Positions 10,738 through 22,596 of a stretch of DNA of 64,000 nt are shown here, piece after piece. The DNA is taken from positions 46,156 through 110,155 of the forward strand of contig FN648368.1 of assembly GCA_000310025.1 (NCBI GenBank). Direction: 5' to 3'. The position numbers were made by a program, and so were the translations under genes. Source of the DNA: Ectocarpus siliculosus. Taxonomy: Eukaryota > Sar > Phaeophyceae > Ectocarpales > Ectocarpaceae. How positions within the stretch are numbered: the stretch's first letter is position 1; every line of letters starts with the position of its first letter. The notes beneath the pieces were generated by a model. The model did not search any database. It saw nothing but the letters and a program-made list of their open reading frames with translations, and was not told where the DNA came from.

Positions 10738-13700
10738 CTTCACATTAAAAACCTTTCCGTTCTCTCTGCTCAGTACCTTCTTCTGTCCGCACTATTATAG
10801 TCTAACACTTGACGGGGTCGATTCCCGTGGTCACAGGCTAACTTACCCAAAAAAAGGTATACGAAAATAAAATGGACCCGAAGGGTCCGCAAGCCAATAA
10901 AACAGTGAACACGCGAAAATATGTCCAAGAAAACTACTCGAGTATATCGATTTGGTGCCCGGACACCGTCTCGAAGCTCACCCTCACCATCCCGCCTGTG
11001 CGTATGGTCACCGATAAGTCTAAATAGTTCAGAATATATAGGGGCTACCCAGACAAGAGTAGTCACGCATGGTTCGCAACCTTTCCCGTGTTTGCCACGC
11101 GTGCGTTTGTTTTGGCAACAAGTGGAGAGATCGGTTCCACGTACCCCGTTATCCAAAGCCAGCATCGAAATGTGCCGAACGCCTTCGTCTAGTATGAGGT
11201 CTGAGTGAATCTCATCCGAGACGATCGTGAGATCGTGCCGCTCACAAAAGTCCCCGACCCTCAACAGCTCTTCCTCGGTGAAAACCCTCCCTGCCATTGC
11301 CACGACAACAACGCCCCACGCGAAGCAACAGGCGGTGCATCATCTTATCGGACTCACGCGCGTAATGAAGGCGACGCAATGAACCAGGTTTGGGCGCGGG
11401 TACAGGAATAAGATGTCACCCGCTGGAGAGAACCGGGGATGGCCGCGAGCTGTTTTCGAGGTCCGGCTCCATAGTCGTCCTCGACAGATCGGATGAAAAA
11501 GCCCCGTGAGCCGTACTACGTCGATGGCTATGCAGGCCCGGGTGCCGGGAAATGATCTGTTGTACCTATATGTGTTCGTGCAACGCCAACATTTGGCGGC
11601 GAGTGGGTTTTGGAGGTGCGCGCACGCTTCTACCATATATGCTACAGTACCCGATGATGTAAGCTATCCACATGGCCGTTGTGTAGTGCGTGACTTGTTT
11701 GTAATGGAAAAAATGGCGTTTTCTTCAACAGGTCTCGTGGTGCCATCTATAGCAAAGAAACCATTCTGCTTGACGGAAAAATGATGGACGGTGCATGAAT
11801 AACGTGCATAGATGTGCAGCTCAAATGGGCTTCGCAGTGGCGGCGTGGGTGGTACAGCGTTGTTCTGGCAGCGTAAGCGAGAGCGGCAGCCCTAGCAGCA
11901 TCACCAGCAGTAGCATGAAACCGAAAGTCGTGTGAGCGTGCGTGTGAACGGCATGGTCGCGCGAGCAGAACACCATAGAATTTGTCAGCTTCTTGAAGAA
12001 TTCGACACTACTCTGTGCCATTGTTATGCCCCTATCCGATGCGACGGGCCTCCATCTGCCGCGCGCGGTTTGTCACATTTCATGATTCCACGGAACCACT
12101 ACACGAGCAGCGCCAGCAAAGAAACAGCCACCCGATACACCCTTCCCACGAACCAGAAAACAAAAAAATCCATACCTACCCCCCCAACCACCAAGTACTT
12201 TCACTGCGGTGCCCCCTCTCGACGCTTCTGGCTCACCCACGGGATTGTACGGGTTGCACAGCATCAGCAGCGCGGTCTCTGGGTGCTTCCTCATGGCCTC
12301 TTCCATCCCGTTCCAGTCTAGGGTCCACCGCCCCCCGGCTGCGGCGACCAAGATGAACATCCAGAGGACAACACAAGGCAGCCACGGGAGCATCAACGGC
12401 AAGGGAGGGGCTTTACGAAGGAGACATGAACAACGCGAAATCTTCAAGAACGCACCACACGCGTGTGAACCTCTTGTCTTGGAAGAATAGGGGCAAGGCG
12501 GCTCCTCAAGCACTTGCGCTCCGCATCTCCCACTACTCCAAGTCGATCTGATGTTGTCCAGCTGGCAGCCGAAGTCCTCATCTTACATCTACAGGGGTAG
12601 AATATGCTGTTGCTGCGCGTCTGAACAACCCAAACAGGTATGGCAAACCCGGTCACCGTTTAATATATCTCTTCCGCACCGTGCCGGAAGCACAGGCAAA
12701 GACAACCCACCTCTGTCAGCAGGTACAAGAACGAGGCCTCGCCCGGTGTTCTTCGGCGACTTGAAAAAAGGAGGATAGCTGAGAGAGCGCACGCGTGCGC
12801 ACACGAGGGAGTGTTTCGGAACAGCGCGTGCGGTTGTTAGGATACTCAGGAGGCAAGGGCAGGGCCAGAAACGTATGAACGAGGTCGCTTTGCTTCGAAA
12901 GTCACATCGTCATATGCAGGCGGAGGCGGCCCATCGAATCACAGCGTCGAGGACACCATTCCTGACAGGTGTCATCGACCCCATGCCTACAATCCCCTCG
13001 TTAGCTCAGCCGCAGCATGAGTGCACTCTCGTATTCTCTTCGACCAGGCCAAGCCGTGGACCCCATATTGTTGCCCGACGTATGCAGAGCCTGTGACCTG
13101 GGGAGTAGGTGGAAGTTGTCCCTCTCGCTCCTACTATCACCAGCGAAAACTCAAGGAACACCTTTATAAAACCCTCAAGAAGCACCTTCATAAGAGAAGA
13201 CCCAAACGTTACTTCCAGCGCGACTACGACACGAAACAACGATGCGGGATTGTTGGGGTTTCGGGAAAAGGGACTTCGCAGCAGCTGCGGCAGTGACAAA
13301 ATGCGTCAACGTGGTGTGCGTGCCATGGACACGAAGAACCAAGGAAACAATACCAAAGATGATAACATCTCTCCGAACTCAGGACATTCGTTTGAAACGG
13401 TTGGTGATGTATTCGTGGTATTCTTACGCATGGCTTCCTCTGCGTGTAGAGCGCTGTAGCAAACGATGATGGTGAGCGGCACTTCGGAACAGAACAACGC
13501 AGAGAGTCGCTTGGTGCTGCGTAGGGGATCTTTTTTGTTTACCCGTGCGCGACCTGACACGCAAGAAGAACTTATCATCCTAGCCACAAGAGCCGTCTGT
13601 CGACCACGCACTTGCCACGTACCACTGCGCATAAAGGGAAATCATTCCACATGAATTGTCTCAAAATCCGACTCAACATCGCCTCTCACCTAGGGGTCAT

Positions 13701-14726
13701 AACCATGACACTCGCGGTCTCCGGGAGCATCATACACGCAGCGTGCATGCTTTGGATAGTTCCAGGGGTGAAAAACAGCCAGCTCTTGTCTCCCACATCT
13801 ACCCCATGCATGTCCTGAATTTCAGTCGACCGAGGCATGCACGACAAAAATGAGTTTCTCGAACGTCCTCGCAAAAACGTGTACTTTTACGTCAAAAACA
13901 AACCCGCGGCAACAGAAAAATAATATCAGGCGCGTTTGAGGTGTCATCTTTCGATTACTCCAAAGGGTTTGGGATTGGTCGCCATGGACCCCAAGGAGAG
14001 GGGCACAGTCGCAGCCCTTCAAAATCCGACCTAAGAGAGAAGATTAAGATATCCACTTGTTTACATAGTGGCCGGGTGATTGCTTGAGAGGAGTCTACCC
14101 GAATACCCGACCCGCCTTGTAGTAGTTCATGACGGCCGTCTTGACTCCTTCCGTGGGAAAAGAGTACCCGAATATGCCGTGGTCGGCGCGCTTCTTGACG
14201 GCGTCGATGATGGCTGGCGACGTTTTCAAGTCCATGTCGGCCACCCAGAGGGGGATCACGTCCCTGCCGCCGTAGGCATCCAGTTTCAATGACCCTGAGG
14301 GCACGGGCGCGTTAGCCTGTGGAGTCGCTATGCAAAAGAGGCTTGTTGCCGCGGTTGGTCGAGTAGAGAAACGAACCGCTGTAACGGTAGGAGGCTGGGT
14401 GGTCGACAACGGTTGTCTGGCTACCACGCTACGATAAGCGGTGGCAAGCGCGGAACGCGTATACAGCCCCGCCGGGGTCCGGCCATGATCATACTCTCAC
14501 CGGTGTTGGAGCGATCGATAGGAGTTTCGAAATCGAACGCATCCTGTCGTTCTCGTTCAGGCCCTCTTGCCGGGGGATTCGTTGCACTGCGGCCCATCTC
14601 TCCTGTGCTGCGCATGCGGCGTGCGGACGAAGGCGACGATGACGGGGTTGCTGGCGACCTGATGCGCACACCGCTGCTCACTCGGAAGCCCACGACGTGC
14701 CTCGTAAGCAATGCGAGCGACGTCAT
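9569..14726 (-). CDS. PLP-dependent C-S lyase / aminotransferase, MalY/PatB type
   Basis: Fold-type I PLP enzyme of the MalY/PatB group, which cleaves C-S bonds in cystathionine and related cysteine conjugates. Eight exons: 14726-14501, 14294-14107, 13814-13690, 12778-12711, 12338-12237, 11290-11145, 10438-10107 and 9755-9569. All phases close, giving 457 aa. Visible family blocks, numbered on this model: FDFETPIDR, LWVADMD, FFTPGTIQS, YPPFF, CNPYNPVGRVF (Asn234), SDEIHSD (Asp262, expected to pair with the PLP ring), APSKTYN (Lys299, Schiff-base lysine) and GYVRINFACP (Arg424, carboxylate-binding). The extra ~80 residues at the start, rich in Arg/Ser and lacking acids (MTSLALLTRHVVGFRV), resemble a mitochondrial or plastid presequence. 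MRIRP at 14753 is an alternative start. Exon 4 is only 68 bp. Introns contain a GTT microsatellite and dispersed repeat C. Substrate (lyase or transaminase) cannot be decided from sequence alone. Confidence 0.9.
10691..10737 (+). repeat. (GTT)n microsatellite
   Basis: About 15 uninterrupted GTT units in intron 6 of the C-S lyase gene, directly abutting dispersed repeat C. Confidence 0.9.
10728..10880 (+). repeat. Dispersed repeat C, copy 1
   Basis: A ~150 bp segment matching 26255-26405. Shared blocks are TGTTGTCTTCACA, CAGTACCTTC, GTCCG, ACACTTG, the 18-mer GTCGATTCCCGTGGTCAC, TAACTTACCCAAAAAAA and ACAATGG/AAATGG. It lies in an intron of the C-S lyase gene. Confidence 0.7.
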
Positions 14727-15851
14727 GGTTGATGCAGCAGGACGGATGCGCATGATACGGAGGGTGTCGCGGGCCTCTCTCTCCCGGTCGCGTCCTTGCT
14801 TGTCCCAGGGAGGTGCGATTGCCCTGCAACATTCAAAGAGCAGATGCATAGGTTCAACTTACAGTAATTGGGAGTCGGGCCGTGGTACGCACTGTCGCAG
14901 GTGACGTAACACATCACACCCCCCTGGATCGATTTTCACGGCTCCATTACTCCAGTACCAAGAGGATGTACAACTCAAACGAGATATTTTCGGAAAGCTC
15001 TCGAGGAGACGGTTCCGACGCCGCTAGTTTCGGCACCCTCACTCTTGGTGCCAGCGAGCTTTACAAAATCAGCCAGGGGGCGTGGTATCTTGTGTAGCCT
15101 ACGGTATCAAGATGAAATCTCCGCTGTGTATACAGTAGTTGCCTCCCTTTCAAACCTAAAAGACTGCTGCGATCAAGTCACCATTATCATGTCCTCAGAA
15201 TTTTTTTCACAGAAGACTTGTGGACATGCACACTTGGCACACTTGCACACCTGCGGGTGCACCGTCCGTGTCTGCACAAGAGCGACATTTCACAGCAGAA
15301 ATCCGCGACATGATTCCCCAGAGCAGACCATGTCCGTGCTCATTATGTATCAGGAATGATACCGGCTTGCGTCACACACTGCTGCAACGCCTACGTTATT
15401 TCAGTCAGTTTGTCATCTCACCGTTGCTGGACCTATCCACTATCCACCAGAGAGAAGTGTGAGCTGCGCCTGCTCGTTGCAGGGTTGCAGGTTGCCGGAT
15501 GGATCACACGGGATCCCCCCGCCCAGTAGACCCCTATGTATTTCCCATCTGTAGTGCCCCGTCTATGCGACAGGGGGGGGAAGGCATCTCACACAACGAA
15601 CGAAGAGAGCAACAAGAGACCATCCCTCACCTAGTGCCGGGCTGGTGGATCGGACTCCGTGCAAGGTTAGACAACACCCTGAAAACCCACACGACAACGC
15701 AAGTTTAGGTTGATGTCGGTCAGCCTCAAACAACAAGGATAATAAAGTCGTGGACACCCACCTGCCTAACCTGCCTCGTCCTCCTGCTCATTTCTCTCTC
15801 TTGTGTGTCTGATCTTGTTCGACACACACACACGGATTTTTGCACCAGCAG
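14727..15851. other. Divergent upstream region of the C-S lyase and PNISR-like genes
   Basis: The 1.1 kb between two divergent start codons. It contains dispersed repeat B (14933-15102) and, at 15775-15851, a pyrimidine-rich tract ending in an AG that looks like an intron 3' end. A non-coding or short coding 5' exon of the PNISR-like gene may therefore lie here. No TATA-like element stands out. Confidence 0.4.
14933..15102 (+). repeat. Dispersed repeat B, copy 2
   Basis: Second copy of the repeat at 7149-7323, lying between the divergently transcribed C-S lyase and PNISR-like genes, where it could affect either promoter region. Confidence 0.6.
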
Positions 15852-17902
15852 ATGGCCGACTGGGCAGCAGCGGCTGCGGCATGGGCTCAATCCGGGGAAG
15901 GAGAGAAGACACAGTTCGTGCCTCCACCGCACCCTCCGCCTCCAAAAGTTGAGCAACAACAGCCCGGAGCATGGGGTGGCGCCGACCAACAGCAATTGTG
16001 GATGCCGCCGCACCAGATGGACCATGCTGCCGCATCCGCTCACCAAGGACATCAGCAGCACGGCTTTGGAGCTGTTCCAGGAGGCTCAGATCCAATGGGA
16101 GGGGGGGGTCACCAAGGATTCGGACAAGAAGGTATGAGAGTTGTTGGGGGCGGGATGCCAGCTGTCGTCCTGGTGCTGCACCATTTTGCTCCGGTCAGCT
16201 TGCTGCAATTTTTAGGTCCACGGTGTGAAGTCTACAATATCTGCTGTCCCAGAATCTGTCGACCCTCGTTGTGACCTATGGTTCCGGATCGTGCATGGGT
16301 TTCCTTCCGTTGCCAACGAGGAAAGACGCTGGGGTGGGGTCTACTCCAACGCCATGTGTTCACGTAGGTCTCATCCATTGCTTGACGCTCTGATCAATCT
16401 AGATGCCTAGAGTGCATTTTAGGTTGCTTTGGACACGACCCGCCCCAGAAGATATCCACCGACTCCAGAATACAAACGTTAATGTTGTGTTAGCCTCCGA
16501 CTTCATCCGACCGCCGTGTTGATGTTTGCATGCATCTTGCCCTCGCTCGTTCCCCGCATGCTTTCAAAAATGGAACATGGCTTTTGGTCTCCAAGGCTTC
16601 GGTCTTCAAGTTTTTAAGTGACAGCGAGGCTTGAACCCCGGCCGGACACTGCACTCAACCACCCCCTCGTCCCCGGGCACCCTTTTGGGAATTGCTTTGC
16701 CCCTCCTTCCTCCCATGTGCGGTTGTTGTCGCCTCCTAAACACATACCCAGGCGTACCGCACACGGCCCCCCCGCTGCCGCCGCCTTCGATGCAGCCCCC
16801 GTTCCCTCCCGCTGCCTCCTCGAACGTAGCTGAGCAGGGACAGTTTTTTCATGAACAAGGTGAGGTGCAGTAGTAGTGGGTGGCTTTTTTTTTTCATGAT
16901 TGCAATTCGTGCGTGTGTCAGAAAGCTCTACAGGTGAGTTTGTGCCTGGGGCGGATATTTAGCTCTCGACGAGACGGTGCGATGTCGACACTACTGCTGT
17001 CACTCCTGTGTTTGTGCAGAGCAACCAAGCATGGCAAGTCGGTGCTGGGGTGCATGGTGTCTTTTGCGGCCTACGATAACATTGCCAACGATTCGATGTT
17101 ATGCAATGATGATATCGTCAAGTAACGTACTGTTGAAACTACAACACGCGAGGCCAAGCCGTTGTGGCCCTGGTGTCTCCTTGCGTGTTGATATTGGTCG
17201 GCTGATTCGGTTTTTGGCAACCAACCCGCTTACGCTTTGTATCACGGTCCAGTCCGGCATTGTAGTTTTCGTGGCAAACCTTATAACATCCTGACATTCA
17301 AGTGAAAAGAGCTGCTGCGGCCGTCGTTGTTGGAACGTGCCACACCCCGCCGTGGGTGCCTGTGTATCGGTCAGATGTCAATAGTCTTGCCTAATCCCCC
17401 ATCAGTCGTTGAGACGAAAGCCCAGGAATAGTACTATCTAAATTGAATGATCTATCTGCAGTGGAAATTCCGAGTGACCTACAACTTGTTGGTGGCAATG
17501 AAGTGGCCCCGAATAAAATATATGGATATATGCAGGGGGATACAATGGTTTATTTTGACTGGAACGACTCGGCGTGCCGTCCGTCGGTGTGCCGTCGAAA
17601 CGGATCCGTCCGTACTTCTTACTCAAACGCAGCGCCTGTTGTTCATCCTTTTTGCTCCCATCGCCGTTCACTTCGGAAGGTTGGGCGGCGGCCGGAGGCT
17701 ATCCGGCACCCCCCCTCCCCCCGCCTCCCGGCCAACCGCCTGCGCCAGGGCCAGGGCCAGGAAGCATGGGCAGTCAGATGGGATCTCAAATGAACGGTGG
17801 CCAAGTGGCGGATCAAATAGGACACTACATGGGGGGGCAAATGGGCGGGCACATGGGAGGCATGGGCGGGCCAATGGCACCAATGAGCGAGATGGGCGGA
17901 GG

Positions 17903-17965
<63 letters not shown>

Positions 17966-20144
17966 CGCAATGGAAGCATACCAAGGGTCGCCTGTTGGGA
18001 ACCCTCTCCACCCGGCAGCGATGGCAAGCCCGATGACTGGCATGGGCGGGGGGATGGGCCACGGCAACATGGGTGGTAGTGCCGGCATGAACGGCTCCAT
18101 GATGGGGGGGATGCAGGGAGGGATGGGGGGCGGCAGCGGTGGCGGTGCGTTCCTTGCCGGCCCTGCGGCAGTACCGCAACGACCGGCGAAAAAGGTGCCC
18201 GACTGGTTGGTTCAGACCCTGAAAGAAAAGGAAAAGCTGGCAGAGAAGCAGAAAAAGAAGGAAGGCGCATCCCTGTCGACGGATGTGGCTACAGCTCTCT
18301 CTAGCGGGGCCGGCAACATCAGCGGGTACAACCTCGTCCACTCCCCTTCCCCGTCGCCCCCTGACTCCCCGTCCGCCCGACGAACCAAGCCGAGCTGGCA
18401 GGAAGACGACAGCGACGACGATTCCGCAGACGAAGCGTCGCCCAAGAGGGCAAACCGAGACAAGAGGGCATCAAACGGGAGCGCCGCAGACGGCAGCGCA
18501 GGAGCTGGCACCCGCAACGGCAGCGCCAAGCCGTCCGGCATTCTGAAGAAGGGCGGCACCAAGCAGCGGGGGGCAGTGGGCGGCCTGGACAGGAACGGGG
18601 ACGACGCTACCGCGGAGGCGGACACGGCACCTTTGGTGATGGATGACGAGACCAGGGCGTCGTTCGACCGAGAGATTCGACGGCTGCTGACGCATCTGCT
18701 GAAGGTGGGGACGGCCAACATCATCCGCGAAGTGGCTTCCTCCGCATTGGAGGAGGCTCAGGATTCCGCTGCCGCTGCCGCCTCGCCGCAGGCCCGGCAG
18801 CAGCAGCAGCAGCAGCAGCCGAGAGTCAGACGGAAGGAGCAGCGAGAGCAAAAGAAAGCCGTTGGGGCTCTCATCGGCGGGTACGGGTCCGAGTCTCCCT
18901 CCGAGAGCGAGGGCGACGCTTCCCCTCCGCCGCCTGCCGCTGCGCCCGCGCCGGCCACCACCGTTTCTGCCGACGCCAGCGCGGCGGCGGCCCCCCCTCC
19001 TGCTGTTGAGAAGAGGGCCCATGTTAAGGTCGGCGGGAAGTGGCCGCTCCCTTCGTGGGCGGACCCGCCTCACGAGGCGCCGATTCCCGAAGGGCTGTCC
19101 ATCGTCGTGGAAACGATAGGGCCCGATCTGGAACGGGTGAAAACACAGGAGCTGTCTTTCAGCACGACGGTGATGGGCAGGTTCGAGGAGCAGTGCGGGT
19201 TCGTCGTGGAGGACGCTTCTGCCTCTCGGTGCCACGCGGCGATCCTGTGAGTGTTCCCGTGTCGGGTTGGCTCTAGAGTTGGTTGAGCTTCGTCAAGGCG
19301 GTTGTTGCTGTGTCGCAGGGTAGGCGGTCGAATTCCTGTTGTAATTTCACCGAGGGCGTTTCGAGCACCAACCGGAGTAATTATTTGCCATGGGTTTCGA
19401 CAGCATCTGCGGCGTTCTCTCTCCGGCATGTCCGAGAAAGGGCGTGTGGGCTGGACATTGCAGGGACCAACCCGTCGCTAGGAATTTCTCCTATCGCGCA
19501 CACTAACCCGTTCATAATCTCCATAATCTGCTCGCCTGCTCGACCAGTCACACGAACGTCCCGGAAATGATTCAATTTTTTTTGTGTTATCTTTCCCCTC
19601 CGCCATCAACCTCCCCCGCCCGTTGCTCCCGCTTCTCTCCCCGCTTCTCTCTCAGCGCCTCGGGAAAAGACGTTTTCGTGGTAGACGTTTTCTCCGCGAA
19701 CGGCACAGCCGTGAACGGTAAGAAAATTCAGCCGGGCGTCCTCCACGCTCTGTCTGCGGGCGGTGTGCTGACGCTGGGAACGCGCAATCAATCTTTCCGC
19801 GTGATAGTGCGGTCGACGCCGCCCCCCCGCCGCCAAGACCCACGATCGCCGATCGCCTCCGCGAACGTTGCGTCGCCTTCGCCCGCGGGTGGATCTGCCC
19901 AACCGCCCAAGGTCTCCGACACCCCACCCAAGTTCAAGCAAGACCTGGTGGCCCTGGCGGCTACGATAGCTGCGAGAATCAACACGAAGTCGACCGCTGC
20001 CACCGCCACCGTTTCGCCGGAGGCGGAAAAGGCCACAGAGAAGGAAAAGAAGGGGGCCGAGCAGGAGAAAAGGAAGGAGAAGGCGACGGACGCCACCAAC
20101 CGCGCTCGGCGCAGCAGGAGAAGCAGAAGCAGCAGCCGCAGGAG

Positions 20145-20194
<50 letters not shown>

Positions 20195-21763
20195 GGAATA
20201 GCAGCAGCAGCAGAAGCAGAAGCAGAAGCCGGAGCAGGCCTCGTGAGCGCGACGGACAGCGTCGAGGCCACCGAAAGGGCAAAGATGACGGTCGTAGTGC
20301 CAGCAAGGAGAGGGACCAGAGGAGAGGGAGAGGGGGGAGAAGGAACGGTGCAAGCCGATCCCGGTCCCGTTCGCGCTCTCCGCCATCGACAAAGAGACAT
20401 GAGAAGGACAGCAGGGATGGCAGCCGCAGTGGCAAGGGAGGAAGGAAGAGGAACAGGAGCGAGGCGAGTCTCGCAAGCCGCAGCCGCAGCCGTGAGAGGT
20501 ACGTTGTAGGCGGGTGTATGCATGAAACATGTATTTGGTCGGTTTTCGTTGAGGCGGTCGAAATTGGTGGTAGCCTGACTGAGCGGCAATGTGAGTTGGG
20601 CGGTGCGGTGGCTCGATGTGCCACACCTCCCGATCATTTTCCATGATTTATTATTACCACCCATCATGTCAGGGCAATATCCATCAGGAAATCACGACAT
20701 GTGTTGTCGTGTAGCCTTTAATCCCTCTGGAATGAAGATGCCTCCATGCACGGCTGAGTGTATGACAGCAATATGCTGTGTGCCTCACTCCCCACCTATG
20801 TCGTCGGGCGTGACCTAACCCTGCAACACCTTGCAACGCCCCTTCCTCTTGGTCGTGGTCATGGACCGCCGCCGTAGGGTTTCGAAGAGCCGAAGAAACG
20901 GAAAGAGGGAGAGCAGCAAAGAGTGGAGAGGCAGGAGAAGCCGAAGCGTCAGTCGGAGCCGCGAGCGTAAGGACAATAAGGCCGCGAAGGATCGTGCCGC
21001 CGGTGGGAATAGTCGGGAGAGGACCAGGCGGAGAGAGAAGGACCGCAGCCGCTCACGCAGCCCGAGCAACAGCCGTGGAGGGCCTAGTGGAACGATAAGA
21101 AAAACCTCTGATCGTGGGCGGCGGGACGCAAAGAGGGCGGCAAGCAGGAGCAGGAGCCGAAGCCGCACCCGCAGAGACCCTTCCAAAGAACGTTCTTCGC
21201 GGAGCAAGAAGTCGAGCGAGGGCGGCAGAGCCAAGAGTCAGGCAAACGGAAAAGGAGCTGCTGCGAAGGAGAAGGGGACGGAGGGTGGTCGTGGCGAAAG
21301 CCGTACCAGCAAGGAAGCAAGCTCGACAGCCGCGGTTGGGAGCCGTGACGAAACGGTAGGCAAAGGTGCCAAGAGTACGCCCTCCGAGCGAGCGAAGAGC
21401 ACCAACGGCGAGGGTGCAAAAGACCGCACGAAGGAGTCTGGGAGTGGCAAAGACGGCACCAACAAAGGCAACAAGTCTCCAGAGGTGAGCCGAGTTCGCG
21501 GCAGCGGCAGTCCGAGGGGGAGCAGCAAGTCCGGGACGAGCAAGAAAGCCGTCAAGAAAGCATCGGACACGAGGCCTGCGGCGAAAATCGGGCGGGATAG
21601 CAAGAAAAGCACCAAGGGAAAGACAAGCGAGGATGACAAGGGAAGCCGTAGCAGAAGCAGGTCGCCTTCCGGCAAACGCACAGAGCGCCGACGTAAGGCT
21701 AGGTCGCCGTCGCGCGAAGAAAAGAAAGGCGGCAGCGGAAAGAGCTCACGGAGGAAGTCGTGA
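15852..21763 (+). CDS. PNISR-like RS-domain splicing protein with an embedded FHA domain
   Basis: Nuclear SR-related protein. Exons 15852-16131, 16752-16859, 17680-19246, 19656-20498 and 20878-21763; phases close and give ~1227 aa. Four blocks match metazoan PNISR (SFRS18) in order: N-terminal ADWAAAAAAWAQ; VPDWLVQTLKEKEK with a basic coiled segment (~303-323); a REIRRLLTHLL...EVASSALEEA helix (~450-490); and LIGGYGSESPSESEGD (~523-540). The C-terminal third is Arg/Ser-rich. Between the GGYGS block and the RS region, ~600-705, is a forkhead-associated domain (phosphothreonine reader) with GRF, SRCHAAI and ANGTAVNG motifs, split by intron 4 (19247-19655). I know of no FHA domain in animal PNISR. 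Low-complexity parts are Pro/Gly/Met-rich, with 20 Gln (17904-17963) and 16 Ser (20146-20193). The start is uncertain because an upstream exon may exist. Confidence 0.82.
17904..17963 (+). repeat. CAG/CAA repeat encoding polyglutamine
   Basis: Twenty consecutive CAG/CAA codons in exon 3 of the PNISR-FHA gene, interrupted by four CAA codons, flanked by Met/Gly-rich sequence. Confidence 0.9.
20146..20193 (+). repeat. AGC repeat encoding polyserine
   Basis: Sixteen pure AGC codons in exon 4 of the PNISR-FHA gene at the start of the RS region. It is the same trinucleotide as the polyglutamine tract, read in a different frame. Confidence 0.9.
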
Positions 21764-22596
21764 TAGTCTCTAGGCTTTGGTTATATCGCTTGATTTCTGG
21801 TCGCATTATGTTGTCGTGACCCATGAAGGACGGCAGGCAACTCCTATTCCTAGGAATCTTCCGCCAGATTTTGTTTACTTGAGTAGAGCTGCGTATAGTT
21901 GTGTACACTTATTTGTGTAGAAGGAATAGGAGGGGTGTATGCGTGTTGGTTACTGGGTGGCAGCTCCATCCTAATGTTCATTTTTTTTTACGAACGAGCT
22001 TTTTTATTTTATGTTTTCGTCTCCGCGGCGCCTGCTTGCGGGTGAACCCGGAGTTGGTACAAGAGGCCACCGGCAGACCCAAGCGTGTAACATCTTGATC
22101 CCCGTCCAACTCGTGTTTTGTACACTCATGCACATCGCACGAACACTGCGTTGAAAATATTTCGACAACTCGGCAGGTAGTAGTAGTAGGCAGCAAACAT
22201 GCCTCTGCCAGGCCGCTGTGTGTATGTCCCCTTCGCCCCGCGCCCTCCCCACCCCCATCCACTGCCCGCCTTTTCCCCAGGCTCGCCAAATCGTTCTCGT
22301 ACCCCCTCACTGATGTGCGGTATATAGCTCAACACACTACTGCTGCCCATGGCAATATAGAGTTTTTTGCCGACCAGGTGCACAGCGAAGGGCATCCCTC
22401 GAAGTTGGATGAAACAGAGCACACCCACCCAATTCTGCGGGCCCCCCATGTCCCCCACCCCCTACGGGAGCACGCCATCCACGTCTCGCCCGCCTCGCTC
22501 GCTGCGCTGACCGCTGACAAAGTACACACCACCGTTGACTCGAGAGACAGCAGGAACGAAACAGACGCAAGTACCGAAAGAAAAACACACAGAGAT
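21764..22596. other. Intergenic region between PNISR-FHA and CHCHD genes
   Basis: About 830 bp between a stop and the next start on the same strand. It should hold the 3' end of the RS-domain transcript and the promoter and 5' UTR of the CHCHD gene. No convincing ORF or repeat; a short TAG repeat (GTAGTAGTAG) at ~22177. Confidence 0.4.

Noticed and set aside
16612-16690. tRNA-like sequence on the minus strand in a PNISR-FHA intron (TGGTTGAGTG ... GGGGTTCAAGCC)
   Set aside because: The A-box and B-box resemblance is partial, spacing is short and no acceptor stem pairs; at best an old tRNA-derived SINE.
17643-18724. Long minus-strand open frames opposite the PNISR-FHA exon 3
   Set aside because: They are mirror translations of the CAG and Gly/Pro-rich exon (poly-Leu, poly-Cys) with no family motif; the plus strand has the conserved domains and splice sites.
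19606-20667. Minus-strand ORFs of over 300 codons opposite the RS region
   Set aside because: Poly-Ala, poly-Leu and poly-Cys composition comes from the complement of AGC and AGA codons.
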